Assembly (NCBI RefSeq): GCF_001592285.1
Contig: NZ_BCWQ01000013.1
Coordinates: forward strand, 107,340-171,339
Length of the DNA: 64,000 bases
Direction of reading: 5' to 3'
From: Hydrogenophaga pseudoflava NBRC 102511
GTDB taxonomy: Bacteria; Pseudomonadota; Gammaproteobacteria; Burkholderiales; Burkholderiaceae_C
Below are positions 33,440 through 43,536 of the stretch, piece after piece (the stretch's first letter is position 1; each line of letters begins with the position of its first letter). The notes under the pieces are model-generated. The model did not search any database and was not told the DNA's origin. It was given only the letters and a program-made list of their open reading frames with translations. Both the position numbers and the translations under genes were made by a program.

Positions 33440-36400
33440 TCAGTTGCTAGGCGGTGCGCTGAGCTGGAACTGCGTGCGGCTCCAGCCGGTAGCTGGGCAG
33501 TAGACCCCACCGAGCAGAGGCGTTTCGCCGGTGCCGACGACGACGCCTCGCTGAGTACGGCACACGGGGCGGCCAGGGCCACTTCCGTTCAGCATCGATT
33601 CGCCTGCAGCCTCGTGCGCCGCCTTTTCCAAGCGTTCATTCACCGTTTCGGCGACCTGCGGATCGCTGCTGCTGCCGACGTCGGAGGCCGGGTCGTCGGG
33701 CAGGGCTGTGCCATCGGCCCGGGTCCGGAAACGAGTCACCGAAATGCCTCTGGTGAATCCCCCTTGGGGCGCATAGGCCACGGCGTAGCCAGCGTCGACC
33801 CGTGAATCGCTGTTCGAATCCCAGGCATCCAGCCGGCCGTCGCCATCGATGTCGAACGAACGACTGAGTTCGGGCGAGGCACTCTGGGCGTTCACGATGT
33901 ACACATAGTTGGCAGGAAGGTCGGCGATCGTGCACATTTCGCCTTCAGGTGGCGGACGCAGCACCGTGGACGTGATGATCACGCTTCGCCCGAAGTTCTG
34001 CACGTCGGCGATGGAGCGTTCCCCACCCCGCAGCGCGTTGTCCTCCTGGTGGACGTTGTTCATGTGGATGAACCATCCGCGCTGGGTTTCCCAGTCGATG
34101 GCATCGCCGCTGATCGCGTAGTAGAAGAAACTACCATTGGAGGCTCGCGACGCCGGAATGACGGTGCGTTCCTCCAGCTGCGTGTCACTGACCGGCGTGA
34201 AGGACTCTCCGGCGAGCATGGTGCCGTCGATGGTCTGTCGGTCCCAGATGCCGTAGATGGTCTGCTGACCCAGGTCTTCCAGGTGCTCGTCCTGCAACAT
34301 GATGCCGGTGGCGAACACCACGATGAAGCCTCCTGCCTCATGGGCCTGCCAGGCCGGGTGCCCGTAGATCGGGCGGTTGCCCGGCACGGTGAACAGGGGA
34401 CGACCGTGTTCCACGTGCCAGGTGGAGGGGTCCCCGGACAGGTTGAATTTCCACAGCTGGCCGTTCGCATCGCCAGCGTAGGCGGCCACGACCCGCGTGT
34501 TGGTGCCATAGCTGCGCAGCAGCGTCACGCCGCTGAGGCCGTCTCCGGCCGAGTAGCCGCTGGGCAGCGGAATGGTCCGGATGACCTCGCCAGTCACGGC
34601 GTCCAGCACGACAAGGCCGTTCTTCTCGCCGTTGGGCTCGCCGTTGTAGTGGCCGTTGTTGACCGCCACGATCCACCGGCCACGCCGGGCGTTGGTCGCG
34701 TCAGACAGGTCTTCTGTCTGACCGCTGCGGGCCGCATTGGACATGTAGCCGACCGTGACATCGCTGCCATCCGCGTTGTCGATCAGGTCCGGTCCGGTCT
34801 CCCACAGGAAGTCTTCCCTGTCGGGGATGCGGTTCGGCGTCACGCCGGGTTTGATGGGCGAGTTGACCGCGTAGACCAGCTTCTCGCCGCGACCGCCGGT
34901 GCCGACGGCCAGATGGCGCCACGCCCGCCATTCGTTGGCTTCGGTGAGTCCATCCGCGTTGGCTTTGCGGCGGTCGAAGATGTCGTTCTCGGTGATCGGG
35001 CCATCCAGCACGTACTCGAATGTGTACGGTTCGGCCGCGAAGTTGAGCATGCGCCGCAGGCTGCGGCGCGGCATGATGGCGGCCAGTTCGGTGCCCGCGT
35101 TTGCAGAGAAAGCGTGCATGGTGCCCGCGTTGGTGGCCACGAACAGCGACTTGGGGTAACCGCGTTTGCGGTTCGTGTAGTCCACATAGCTGCCGCGCCC
35201 GTCGACGCCGCCACTGCCGTCCTGATCGTAGGCATAGTCCCGGGCATCGCCCATGAACACGGCGGGCGGGTTGACCATGGCGGCGATCTTCGACTCGCGT
35301 TGCCTGAAGAGCATCCCGTAGCTGTCCAGTGCCGAGTTGTCGCCGCGCAGGTAGTTGATGAAGCTGGCATCGCTGCGGATACGCCCCGCGTCAGGGCCGG
35401 TGGCCAGGGCACTCTGAATGTCGCTTTGCAGTCCACTGAACGTGCCCAGGAAGTCGACGGGCTGGTTCCGGTCGTGCATGGTGAACACACGGCGGGCAGC
35501 GGGGCTGGGCATCTGCTGATTGGCCGACCATTCGGTCACGCCCGTCTCTCTGCCATCGGCAGCCAGTTCGCGTGCCAGGATGTCGCCGGAGTTGTCCATG
35601 GTGCGGTAGGACACCGTGTACTTGAGGCGGCCGGCCAGCGTGCTGTTGTCGCCACCACCGGTGTTGACGGACACACCGGCGTCCTTGCCAGACGCGCTCA
35701 GGATTTCAGCCAGGATGGTGTTGAAGATGGACTTGACGTCGTCGGCCGTCTTGGCACTGAACGAACGGGCGCCCCCCGTATAGCCGGCGTGGATGAAGTC
35801 GTCCACCCGGGTCTGCGTGTCGCTGCTCAGCAGATCACCGACCGGAAACGATGGAAAAACAGTAGTACCCCCGGGGCCATTGAGCGTGTAATTCGTGCGG
35901 TACTGGTCGATCTGGCTGAAGCTCAGTCCGGTGCCAGTGACATCTCTGGAGGGCTGAATCAGGTAGCCCACGGTGTAGGTCGCCATGTTCTGCCAGAACG
36001 TGGGTTGGCCGTTGCGGTCCTGGATGTTGTTGTCCAGCCCGGTACGCATGTCCGTGTGCCAGTAATAGCGGGCGGTGAGGTCGGCCAGGCCGCCAGTGCC
36101 CGTGCTAGGGAAGGGCACGTACTTCATGCGGCCGGCCACCGTGTTGATGCCGCTGGAGAAGTAGCGGAACGATTCCGTGGAGCCATCAGCCCTGGTCCGG
36201 GAGAACGAGGGGCCGTTGGTGTTGTCGTAGTCAGGACCGGCAGAAGTGGGTCCCCACGGGGAGCCAGACGTCCAGCCACCATCTGAGAACAGCAGGTTGA
36301 AGGAACGGCGGCAGCTCATCTCAGGGCTGCTCGAGTCGGTCGGGTCGGTGCGCCATGGGTTCTCTGTCACGCCAGCCTGCATGCTGTAGTAAGCCGCGGC

Positions 36401-37759
36401 CCGTTCAACGGCGTAGTGCAGTGGCGTCCCCCCCTGTGACACCATGGTGTTGAGCCAGCTGAAAAGCTCGGTGTTGGCGGTCGACCCCCGGTTGAGCATC
36501 CGCACCCCTCGCGAGAGCGTCACCGGAGCGCCGGAACCGGGCGGGAGCGTCAGCGGGCCGTCGTACCGCTGGTTGATCGGCATGTACCCGATTCGCAACT
36601 CATTGTCGAATTTGGACGGAATGTTGAGTGCGCCGGTGGCATCGGTGTCCGCGAGTGCGAGACCGATGGCCGTGCTGGTGGCCAGTTGCCGCGTGCTGTA
36701 CCAGCGGTACCAGTTCAGAATGTTGGCGACCTCCTGGGCGTTGGTGCAGACGCTGGCCGTGCAGTCCGTGCGGGTGTTGGGGGTCGGGATGGTGTAGGTG
36801 GCGGTGTCCCCGAGCCTCACATCGACCCTTGTCCGGGCTGCGCACCCTGTTTCCTGCCCCTGCGCATTGGTGACCACGTTGGTGCAGTAGGCGTAGCTGA
36901 AGGTGGTCGTCGGGCCGGCAGTCGGTGCTGCTGTGTAGGCGATGTGCTGCGGAATTCGCAGCGAGTACGAGAGGTTGTAGCGGGATGTGAATCCAGAAGG
37001 GGCCAGCCTGTTGACGTGGCCTTGCGAGTTGCGGGTGGCGGCACTGCCCGAGGGAGGCGATGCGGCGTTGTCCGCATACATCGAGTGGTAAATGCGATAG
37101 TCGTTGGGAGACGTATCGCGCTGGTAGACCGTATAGCGGAAGTCCGCGGAGTTCTGGTTCGATACCCAGACCACGTTGTAGGTCAACCCTCTCTCCGAGG
37201 CCGGAACCGTTGCTGGGAGCAGCGGATCGCGTGGGCTCACGATTGCGCCGCTGCCGTCTACACGTGGCAGGTAGCGCACGCGCGGGTTGTAGTAGATCGG
37301 GTTGGCGTCGGCCGAGCGCTGTGCGGACCAGTTCATGTACATGCGGGCGGGAACCGCTGCCACAGACACATTTGTGAGTGCCTGGGTCCGCCACCGAGAC
37401 CCATCCCAGTAACGTCGGTAGCAGGTGTTGGTGCCGCCGCTGTAGACCGCATCTCCGCCGATACCTGCGTTGAAGGTGGTGGCGTTGGTGGAGTTCACGT
37501 TCGAGTACGGACTCGGGCACACCCGAACCTGCACATCCTCGATATCGTCCGTGATGTTGTAGCTCTCGTGGTAGGTGAACGCCATGGACCCCGAGTTGTC
37601 CAGTGCCACCATCAGGTTAGGCTTGGCGCCCGACTGGTTGGTCAGCAGCGGCCGGTTCGCTGGCTGGGCCCAGACTTGCATGGCAGGCAGCAGCACCGCC
37701 CCGAGGGCGGCCGACCAGAGCAGGCGGCGTGCGCGCCGATTTGTGACAGGGGAGTTCAT
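33440..37759 (-). CDS. pilY1: PilY1-type pilus tip adhesin/biogenesis protein
   Basis: About 1439 residues from the ATG at 37759, which has a GAGGTG box upstream and a clean signal peptide ([22 protein letters not shown]); the ATG at 37804 is an alternative. A VWA-like N-terminal half has the MIDAS DNSGS at residues 54-58; the C-terminal PilC/PilY1 beta-propeller is present. Two Asp-rich loops, DQDGSGGVD near 843 and DIDGDGRLD near 1300, look like calcium sites, the second matching the position of the regulatory calcium loop of PilY1. Caps the pilus with minor pilins and may serve adhesion or surface sensing. Confidence 0.93.
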   Translation of the reverse strand: MNSPVTNRRARRLLWSAALGAVLLPAMQVWAQPANRPLLTNQSGAKPNLMVALDNSGSMAFTYHESYNITDDIEDVQVRVCPSPYSNVNSTNATTFNAGIGGDAVYSGGTNTCYRRYWDGSRWRTQALTNVSVAAVPARMYMNWSAQRSADANPIYYNPRVRYLPRVDGSGAIVSPRDPLLPATVPASERGLTYNVVWVSNQNSADFRYTVYQRDTSPNDYRIYHSMYADNAASPPSGSAATRNSQGHVNRLAPSGFTSRYNLSYSLRIPQHIAYTAAPTAGPTTTFSYAYCTNVVTNAQGQETGCAARTRVDVRLGDTATYTIPTPNTRTDCTASVCTNAQEVANILNWYRWYSTRQLATSTAIGLALADTDATGALNIPSKFDNELRIGYMPINQRYDGPLTLPPGSGAPVTLSRGVRMLNRGSTANTELFSWLNTMVSQGGTPLHYAVERAAAYYSMQAGVTENPWRTDPTDSSSPEMSCRRSFNLLFSDGGWTSGSPWGPTSAGPDYDNTNGPSFSRTRADGSTESFRYFSSGINTVAGRMKYVPFPSTGTGGLADLTARYYWHTDMRTGLDNNIQDRNGQPTFWQNMATYTVGYLIQPSRDVTGTGLSFSQIDQYRTNYTLNGPGGTTVFPSFPVGDLLSSDTQTRVDDFIHAGYTGGARSFSAKTADDVKSIFNTILAEILSASGKDAGVSVNTGGGDNSTLAGRLKYTVSYRTMDNSGDILARELAADGRETGVTEWSANQQMPSPAARRVFTMHDRNQPVDFLGTFSGLQSDIQSALATGPDAGRIRSDASFINYLRGDNSALDSYGMLFRQRESKIAAMVNPPAVFMGDARDYAYDQDGSGGVDGRGSYVDYTNRKRGYPKSLFVATNAGTMHAFSANAGTELAAIMPRRSLRRMLNFAAEPYTFEYVLDGPITENDIFDRRKANADGLTEANEWRAWRHLAVGTGGRGEKLVYAVNSPIKPGVTPNRIPDREDFLWETGPDLIDNADGSDVTVGYMSNAARSGQTEDLSDATNARRGRWIVAVNNGHYNGEPNGEKNGLVVLDAVTGEVIRTIPLPSGYSAGDGLSGVTLLRSYGTNTRVVAAYAGDANGQLWKFNLSGDPSTWHVEHGRPLFTVPGNRPIYGHPAWQAHEAGGFIVVFATGIMLQDEHLEDLGQQTIYGIWDRQTIDGTMLAGESFTPVSDTQLEERTVIPASRASNGSFFYYAISGDAIDWETQRGWFIHMNNVHQEDNALRGGERSIADVQNFGRSVIITSTVLRPPPEGEMCTIADLPANYVYIVNAQSASPELSRSFDIDGDGRLDAWDSNSDSRVDAGYAVAYAPQGGFTRGISVTRFRTRADGTALPDDPASDVGSSSDPQVAETVNERLEKAAHEAAGESMLNGSGPGRPVCRTQRGVVVGTGETPLLGGVYCPATGWSRTQFQLSAPPSN

Positions 37760-37803
37760 GGACACCTCACTGGAATGCTGTTGGTATAGGGTGTTGTGCG
37801 GCA

Positions 37804-38406
37804 TCACTGGGCGCCGCCTTTGTCGCTGAGCGTCGGAACAAGGGGTGTCAGGATGGACTGCAGCCAGACCTCGGATCCGGCGGTCAGCAGTCCGCTGTCA
37901 TCGTCAACCTGTGCGTCGTTGGACAAGCCGCGCGCCGTGATCAGGAAGCGGTCGTTGACCATGGCCTGGATGATGCAGGTGGGGTAGTTGGCTTCTTTGA
38001 GCTGGGCCCCGGACTGGACGTCGTCACCGAATTCGGGCGTGACGGTGATCAGGTTGGCGGCACCTTCGGCCCAGTTGGCGCGGGTGTTCCAGATGCCGTC
38101 ACTGATGGCTTCCTCGGTGTCTGCAGAGATCACAGTACCGGCTTCGATCCGGCCCACGACCGCCGCAAACGCCGCGTTGTCTTCCACACTGGCACGCGCG
38201 ATGCGCTCGCATTGGCGCAAGGCGTCTTCCGCGGATGTGCGCGCCACCTGGTTGGTGCGCATGTTGTTGGAGAACTGCTCGAAGGTGGCCGAGTTGCGGG
38301 CCGCGAGCAGGCCCGCAAACGAGATGATCACCAGCATGATCAGCGCAATCGGAAGCACGACCCCGCGTTCCGAGCCGTTCTTGGGTATGGGTGTATGACA
38401 GCGCAT
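37804..38406 (-). CDS. pilX: Minor pilin PilX
   Basis: 200 residues. Leader RG/VVLPIALIMLVIISFAGLL shows the prepilin peptidase site followed by a hydrophobic helix without the Glu5 found in most pilins, the known trait of PilX/GspK-type proteins. AARNSATFEQFSNNMRTNQVA matches PilX N-terminal helices. Located between pilW and pilY1, the standard order, and its stop touches an alternative pilY1 start. Confidence 0.9.
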   Translation of the reverse strand: MRCHTPIPKNGSERGVVLPIALIMLVIISFAGLLAARNSATFEQFSNNMRTNQVARTSAEDALRQCERIARASVEDNAAFAAVVGRIEAGTVISADTEEAISDGIWNTRANWAEGAANLITVTPEFGDDVQSGAQLKEANYPTCIIQAMVNDRFLITARGLSNDAQVDDDSGLLTAGSEVWLQSILTPLVPTLSDKGGAQ

Positions 38407-38423
38407 GGTGAGGTTCTCGGGCG

Positions 38424-39515
38424 TCAGTTGTCGTACATGTACTGCCACGGGTTGCCACCCTCCTCGAAGTCGCGAGGCAGGCCGGGCCGCATGTTTCGAA
38501 GCTGGATGGTGGTCACGTATGCGCGGCGGACGAAACGGTCGGTGGCGGTTCGAGAATCGCCTTTGCAGTCGACGTAGGTGCCGAGACCAGCCGTCAACGT
38601 GGTGCCATCGGCGTTGGCGGTGCCGACGGGGTTGTCTCCGGTCGGAACAGGTCGTGCACTGCGTGCGAGCAGGCAGATGCGCACCGCCGCGACCCGGGAC
38701 CAGTTGTTGATGTCTGCAGGGGTGCCCGCGGGAATCGCCAGGTCCTCCAGGGCAGGAAACCGCGGGCTTGCATCCGTTGCGTCCGTTTCTTCGTTTGCGT
38801 TGGCATATCCCGCCACCTGGTGAGGCAGGGGGTCTCCCACGGTGGGGAATGCCGTGACGGCGTACTGCACCTGCATGTCTTCGATGTTCGGGATCAGGGC
38901 GGTGGCGTTGCCAAATCCTGCACCGGTACGGCCCTGGCAGTACAGCGTGGGGGTGTTTTCATTGGCCGCGTCATTGGCAATGTAGTAGCGGTTGTCGGCC
39001 AGGTTCATGCTGGTCACACCGGCCCGCGCGCCTTCTGTGCCTGTCGCGTCCCAAGGCTCGATGGCCTCGTGCGCGCAGTTTCCTGGTCGAGCAACTCCAC
39101 CAGCATCTTGCGCTGTCTGGCTGTTAAGCAGCGTGGCCTCGTACCTCACGGCCAGGGCATCCGGGCCGTCGCCATCCGCATTGCACGCCAAGTCGGCAAA
39201 GGCAGCATCGTAGTCAGTGAATCCACCATCGCAGCCCCGCACCGCTTGCCCGGGGAAGCGCCGGTCTCCCGACGCTTCCACGTTGGAAAACCCGGTCAGG
39301 CGAATCTGCTGCTGCAGCAACTCCAGCGCCAGCGCCGCGTCCTCGTTCATCTGGGACTCGAGCGTGCTGCCGCGGGAAGTGGTTGCGGTGTTCACATAGA
39401 TGATGCCCACAGCGCCCATGAGAAAGAGACCGATGGTCAGCGCAATCATCAGCTCGACCAGGCTCAGGCCTCGCTGGCTGCGTCTAGACGGGTGAAGGTG
39501 ATTTTTTGAGTTCAT
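38424..39515 (-). CDS. pilW: Minor pilin PilW
   Basis: 363 residues from the ATG at 39515 (in-frame GTG at 39521 possible). Prepilin signal RSQRG/LSLVELMIALTIGLFLM, then a large C-terminal domain; PilW is the biggest of the minor pilins, as here. Leu at mature position 1 instead of Phe. Likely forms the tip priming complex with PilV, PilX and FimT and carries PilY1. It lies 2 bp after pilV. Confidence 0.9.
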   Translation of the reverse strand: MNSKNHLHPSRRSQRGLSLVELMIALTIGLFLMGAVGIIYVNTATTSRGSTLESQMNEDAALALELLQQQIRLTGFSNVEASGDRRFPGQAVRGCDGGFTDYDAAFADLACNADGDGPDALAVRYEATLLNSQTAQDAGGVARPGNCAHEAIEPWDATGTEGARAGVTSMNLADNRYYIANDAANENTPTLYCQGRTGAGFGNATALIPNIEDMQVQYAVTAFPTVGDPLPHQVAGYANANEETDATDASPRFPALEDLAIPAGTPADINNWSRVAAVRICLLARSARPVPTGDNPVGTANADGTTLTAGLGTYVDCKGDSRTATDRFVRRAYVTTIQLRNMRPGLPRDFEEGGNPWQYMYDN

Positions 39516-39517
39516 GT

Positions 39518-40150
39518 TCACAGCCCCACCTTGAAGTACATGCAGCTGTATTCCGCTTTGTCGGCTGTGCTGAGGTTGTCCGGGCAGTTGCCCTTTCCAG
39601 CGTCGAAGAGGGAGAAGTCGCCCCGGTCATCGTCTTCGTCCCCCTCCGCCGTGGCGGCTTCCTTCCACAACAGCCACACATCCAGATCGCGCGCGTTTGC
39701 ATCCCGCCGGCTCATCACCACCGCATCGCCTTGCGGCAGGCGGCTGCGGACCGTACGCAAGAACTGGTCAACGTCTGCAGCAGCGAGGGCATCGGCAACG
39801 CTTTCTGCATTGGCGGAAACGGCAGGGTCCAGGTCGAGGTTGGTGTCGTCGACTTCGACCGGTGTGCTTTCAAAGTTGTCACTCAGTTCAATGTCATAGC
39901 CCTGGCGGTCATATCCGTGCACATTGACGCGGGCACGGTCGGCCAGGTCATTGACCAATGCGATGCCAGTGAGCCGCATTTGCGATGCCTTGTTGTAACT
40001 GAAGGTGGCGCCAGAAAGCCCTGCGATGCCCAGCAGCCCCACCGACACCAGCAGGATGGCCACCAGCACCTCGATCATGCTGGCACCCCGGTGGTGGCGG
40101 GGTGCAACGGACTTGGTCACGGAGATGTTCATGAAGGCCTTGCTTGTCAT
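39518..40150 (-). CDS. pilV: Minor pilin PilV
   Basis: 210 residues if started at the ATG at 40150 that overlaps the fimT stop; ATG at 40132 gives a shorter leader. Cleavage site HRG/ASMIEVLVAILLVSVGLLGIAG has Ala at mature position 1 and Glu5. Acidic C-terminal half (EGDEDDDRGD) with two Cys. Order fimT-pilV-pilW-pilX-pilY1-pilE is typical of the minor-pilin operon. Confidence 0.9.
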   Translation of the reverse strand: MTSKAFMNISVTKSVAPRHHRGASMIEVLVAILLVSVGLLGIAGLSGATFSYNKASQMRLTGIALVNDLADRARVNVHGYDRQGYDIELSDNFESTPVEVDDTNLDLDPAVSANAESVADALAAADVDQFLRTVRSRLPQGDAVVMSRRDANARDLDVWLLWKEAATAEGDEDDDRGDFSLFDAGKGNCPDNLSTADKAEYSCMYFKVGL

Positions 40151-40713
40151 GGGAGCTCGGTCGCAACAGACACGCGCCCCACGCGGGAGACGGTGACCTT
40201 GTCCACCTTGGTATTGGCGTTCGCACCGGAAGGTGTGACCGTCAGGGTGGTGGTGGCTGAGCCCATCAACCCGTTTGGAAGGAATTGCATCCATTCCACC
40301 CCTCCCGAACTGGTGATCGATGCCACACCAGACTGGGCTGACACGACCTTGAGAATGCGCTCATCGGTGTTGACCACCTGGTTGCCCGCGTTGGCCAGCG
40401 TGCCCGCCCCGTCATCGACGAACACGATCCAGCCGGTGTTCCACTCGGTGCCGTCAGCGCAGGACTCTCCGTCGGTACTCGGGCAGACCACGATCTGACG
40501 GGAGGACTTGATGGATTCGGATCGCGCCAGCTGCAGGGTGGAAGACAACTCGCGGGTGGCGCTGTCGCGCCGCCACTGGCGCAGCACCTCACTGAAGCTG
40601 GGTGCCGCCAGGGTGGTGAGGATGGCCAGCAGCGCGATGGTCACGACCAACTCCACCAGCGTGAATCCGTGCTGTCTGGCAGAAGGCGTCAGGGGTGAGG
40701 GCAGGTGGTTCAA
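40147..40713 (-). CDS. fimT: Minor pseudopilin FimT/GspH
   Basis: 188 residues with a TTG start at 40713 chosen because a GGAG lies 7 bp upstream and gives the short leader NHLPSPLTPSARQHG before the peptidase site G/FTLVELVVTIALLAIL; earlier in-frame starts would give an abnormally long leader. The GspH/FimT signature SFSEVLRQWRRDSATRELSS and later VVCPSTDG and GWIVFVDDG are present. First of the contiguous minor-pilin genes; a paralogue lies upstream. Confidence 0.82.
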   Translation of the reverse strand: MNHLPSPLTPSARQHGFTLVELVVTIALLAILTTLAAPSFSEVLRQWRRDSATRELSSTLQLARSESIKSSRQIVVCPSTDGESCADGTEWNTGWIVFVDDGAGTLANAGNQVVNTDERILKVVSAQSGVASITSSGGVEWMQFLPNGLMGSATTTLTVTPSGANANTKVDKVTVSRVGRVSVATELP

Positions 40714-40908
40714 TTTGCAGCTCCGTACTGCAATGTATCGCCCGCTTTCGAGGGTCTTCTGCGCGCCCTGACGCGCGGTCGTGTTTGGCGTGCTCAGCGG
40801 CAAAAAGCATTCATTTCTCACGCAGTTGTCGCTTTGGGTCGCCACACACACCACCGACAGATCGCTGCCGCCCTGACGCCGTCTACTCTGTGTCCAGCGA
40901 ATTTGGCT

Positions 40909-41472
40909 TCATTCGACCGGCAGACTTGTGCTGAGCCTGACTCTTCCAATTCGATTGACGGTGATTCTCTGACTGGTACCCATCGTGGGGACAATCTCCA
41001 GTGTTCCCATTCCAGATGCCATCATTCCCGTTGGCATGAATACGAAGCGCTGGAGCAATGCATTTCCCCGGATGCTTCGAATTCCATGGGAGCCCTGCGA
41101 AACAGCGACCAATTTGTCGGAAGGGCCGAATTGACCATTGCCATCGATGTCCTGAAAAACAATCCACCCCGATTTCCATTCTCTGTTGGAGCTTGGAGAG
41201 CAGCGAAGGCCATCGACGCTGCTGCACATCACCACGCGCTGGGACCAGCGGATGGCTTCTGATCTGGCGAGCACAAGGTGGTCTGCAATAGCTCGGGTGG
41301 CGTGTTCTCTCTGCCATTCAGAGAGCAGGCGGCTCATGGGAGGAATCGCGAGCTGAATGAGAATGGCCAGCAGCGCAGTCGCCACGACCAGTTCCATCAA
41401 GGTGTATCCACGGAATTGCAAAGGATGCTGGTGGGATGGCAATCGCATGATGAGTTCGGATGTGTAATGCAT
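40909..41472 (-). CDS. Second FimT/GspH-like pseudopilin
   Basis: 187 residues (ATG at 41472; ATG at 41448 also possible). Pattern like its neighbour: RG/YTLMELVVATALLAILIQLA, REHATRAIADHLVLARSEAIRWSQRVVMCSS, SGWIVFQDIDG. The mature N-terminal residue would be Tyr, not the usual Phe, and Glu5 is conserved. The 195-bp space before fimT holds no gene. The two share the same architecture but differ throughout, so an old duplication or independent acquisition; it may be specialised for DNA uptake, as FimT can bind DNA in some bacteria. Confidence 0.82.
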   Translation of the reverse strand: MHYTSELIMRLPSHQHPLQFRGYTLMELVVATALLAILIQLAIPPMSRLLSEWQREHATRAIADHLVLARSEAIRWSQRVVMCSSVDGLRCSPSSNREWKSGWIVFQDIDGNGQFGPSDKLVAVSQGSHGIRSIRGNALLQRFVFMPTGMMASGMGTLEIVPTMGTSQRITVNRIGRVRLSTSLPVE

Positions 41473-41584
41473 TCGAACTCATTATTCCCGCGCGTTGGCG
41501 TCAAATCATGCCTCCGAGGAGGTAAATGACGACGACGTGTCCCTCCAATGGAGGAGGCACTGTTTTCGGCAGTTGGGCCGCGTG

Positions 41585-42034
41585 CTATCGGCGGACTTCG
41601 TCCACGAGCGCGCGGAACTCGTCGATGTCTTCAAAACTGCGGTAAACGCTGGCAAAGCGGATGTAGGCAACCTTGTCGAGCTTCTTGAGCTCGCGCATGA
41701 CCATTTCGCCCAGCTTGGTCGATGCGACTTCACGGCTGCCCAGGTTGAGCAGCTTTTCTTCAATGCGCTCGATGGCGGCGTCCACCTGTTCGGTGCTCAC
41801 CGGTCGCTTGCGCAGGGCGAGGGTGAATGAGGCGCGCAGTTTGGCCGGCACGTAGTCCACGCGCCGACCATCCTTCTTCACCACCGCCGGGAAGCTGACC
41901 TCTGGCCGCTCATAGGTGGTGAAGCGCTTTTCGCAGTGGCCGCACTGCCTGCGGCGGCGGATGAAGTCCGCGTCTTCGGAAACCCGGGTCTCAACGACCT
42001 GGGTTTCCAGATGGCCGCAAAAGGGGCATTTCAC
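41585..42034 (-). CDS. nrdR: Transcriptional repressor NrdR
   Basis: 149 residues, the family norm. Zinc ribbon with CPFCGH and CGHCEKRF, then an ATP-cone domain ([24 protein letters not shown]). It represses ribonucleotide reductase genes in response to ATP/dATP. Overlaps the glyA stop by 4 bp; the glyA-nrdR order is common in betaproteobacteria. Confidence 0.96.
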   Translation of the reverse strand: MKCPFCGHLETQVVETRVSEDADFIRRRRQCGHCEKRFTTYERPEVSFPAVVKKDGRRVDYVPAKLRASFTLALRKRPVSTEQVDAAIERIEEKLLNLGSREVASTKLGEMVMRELKKLDKVAYIRFASVYRSFEDIDEFRALVDEVRR

Positions 42035-43275
42035 CTGTAGACGGGGAAACGGGCCGTCAGGGCATTGACCTTGGCGCGCACCGCTTCGATGTTCGCCGGG
42101 TCGCGCGGGTTGTCCAGCACGTCGGCAATCAGGTTGGCGGTGATGCGGGCTTCCTCGTCCTTGAAGCCGCGGGTGGTCATGGCTGGGGTGCCGATGCGCA
42201 CACCACTGGTCACCATCGGCTTTTCCGGGTCGTTCGGAATTGCGTTCTTGTTGATGGTCATGTGGGCGCTGCCCAGCACAGCCTCGGCTTCCTTGCCGGT
42301 GATGCCCTTGGCGCGCAGGTCCACCAGCATGACGTGGCTTTCGGTGCGGCCGCTGACGATGCGCAGACCGCGCTGGGTCAGTGTTTCGGCCACGATCTGG
42401 GCGTTCTTCACCACCTGCTGTTGATAGGCCTTGAACTCGGGCTGCAGCGCTTCCTTGAAGGCAACGGCTTTGGCGGCGATGACGTGCATCAGCGGGCCGC
42501 CCTGCAGACCGGGGAAGATGGCGCTGTTGATGGCCTTCTCGTGTTCGGCCTTCATCAGGATGATGCCGCCGCGCGGGCCACGCAGGCTCTTGTGGGTGGT
42601 AGAGGTCACCACGTCGGCGAATGGCACCGGGTTGGGATACACGCCCGCGGCGATCAGGCCGGCGTAGTGGGCCATGTCGACCATGAAGATGGCGCCTATT
42701 TCCTTGGCGATCTTGGCAAAGCGCTCGAAGTCGATGCGCAGGCTGTATGCGGACGCCCCGGCGACGATGAGCTTGGGCTTGTGCTCGCGGGCCTTGGCTT
42801 CCATGACGTCGTAGTCGATCGCTTCGTTCTTGTCGAGGCCGTAGCTGACCACGTTAAACCACTTGCCCGACATGTTCAGCGGCATGCCGTGGGTGAGGTG
42901 GCCTCCTTCGGCCAGGCTCATGCCCATGATGGTGTCCCCGGGCTTGAGGAAGGCCAGGAAGACGGCCTCGTTGGCCGAGGCGCCGCAGTGCGGCTGCACG
43001 TTGGCGGCATCGGCACCGAAGATCTGCTTGACGCGGTCGATGGCCAGCTGTTCGGCCACGTCGACGTACTCGCAGCCGCCGTAGTAGCGCTTGCCGGGGT
43101 AGCCCTCGGCGTACTTGTTGGTCAACTGGGTGCCCTGGGCGGCCATCACGGCCGGCGAGGCGTAGTTCTCGCTGGCGATCAGCTCGATGTGGTGTTCCTG
43201 GCGGGCGTTTTCCGCTTGAATGGCCTTGAACAGCTCGGGGTCGGTTTGCTCGATGAGGATGTTGCGGTCGTACAT
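42031..43275 (-). CDS. glyA: Serine hydroxymethyltransferase
   Basis: 414 residues starting [15 protein letters not shown]. Carries the diagnostic [13 protein letters not shown] and the PLP-lysine in [15 protein letters not shown]. Converts serine and THF to glycine and methylene-THF, the main source of one-carbon units. A ZTP-type riboswitch lies about 70 bp upstream, so expression should respond to the purine-pathway alarmone ZTP/ZMP. Confidence 0.97.
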   Translation of the reverse strand: MYDRNILIEQTDPELFKAIQAENARQEHHIELIASENYASPAVMAAQGTQLTNKYAEGYPGKRYYGGCEYVDVAEQLAIDRVKQIFGADAANVQPHCGASANEAVFLAFLKPGDTIMGMSLAEGGHLTHGMPLNMSGKWFNVVSYGLDKNEAIDYDVMEAKAREHKPKLIVAGASAYSLRIDFERFAKIAKEIGAIFMVDMAHYAGLIAAGVYPNPVPFADVVTSTTHKSLRGPRGGIILMKAEHEKAINSAIFPGLQGGPLMHVIAAKAVAFKEALQPEFKAYQQQVVKNAQIVAETLTQRGLRIVSGRTESHVMLVDLRAKGITGKEAEAVLGSAHMTINKNAIPNDPEKPMVTSGVRIGTPAMTTRGFKDEEARITANLIADVLDNPRDPANIEAVRAKVNALTARFPVYR

Positions 43276-43344
43276 GGTTTGGCAGTCTCGGGACGGTCTC
43301 GGATGAGATGGGACCCCGCGCACTCTCTGAAAAGCGGCAGGGAC

Positions 43345-43478
43345 TGCCCAGGCGAACGGCTGAACACCCGTAGAGCGGGCGGTGCGCTTCCCAGTGGTTG
43401 TCCCGCTCGCGGGGAGCGGGGGGCCACGTCAGCACGGACGGCAGGTGGCTGCCGCGCGCCTATCGCCAGTTGCGCACC
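43345..43478 (-). promoter_or_regulatory. ZTP (pfl) riboswitch upstream of glyA
   Basis: On the minus strand the leader shows GTGCGCAACTGGCGATAGG at its 5' side, then CCACTGGGAAGCGCAC, and further 3' the strongly conserved terminal block TTCGCCTGGGCA. The GTGCGC and GCGCAC segments can pair to make the basal stem, and the last block matches the pfl consensus CCGCCTGGGCA. This class senses ZTP/ZMP and is known in front of folate/glycine genes such as glyA. A long variable hairpin (CCCGCTCCCCGCGAGCGGG) sits between. The glyA start follows about 70 nt later. Confidence 0.8.
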
Positions 43479-43536
43479 TGTGTAGTTTATCCGAGTGGCG
43501 AGGTGCCCGCAGGCCTCGGAGCTTGGCGGTCTGTGG

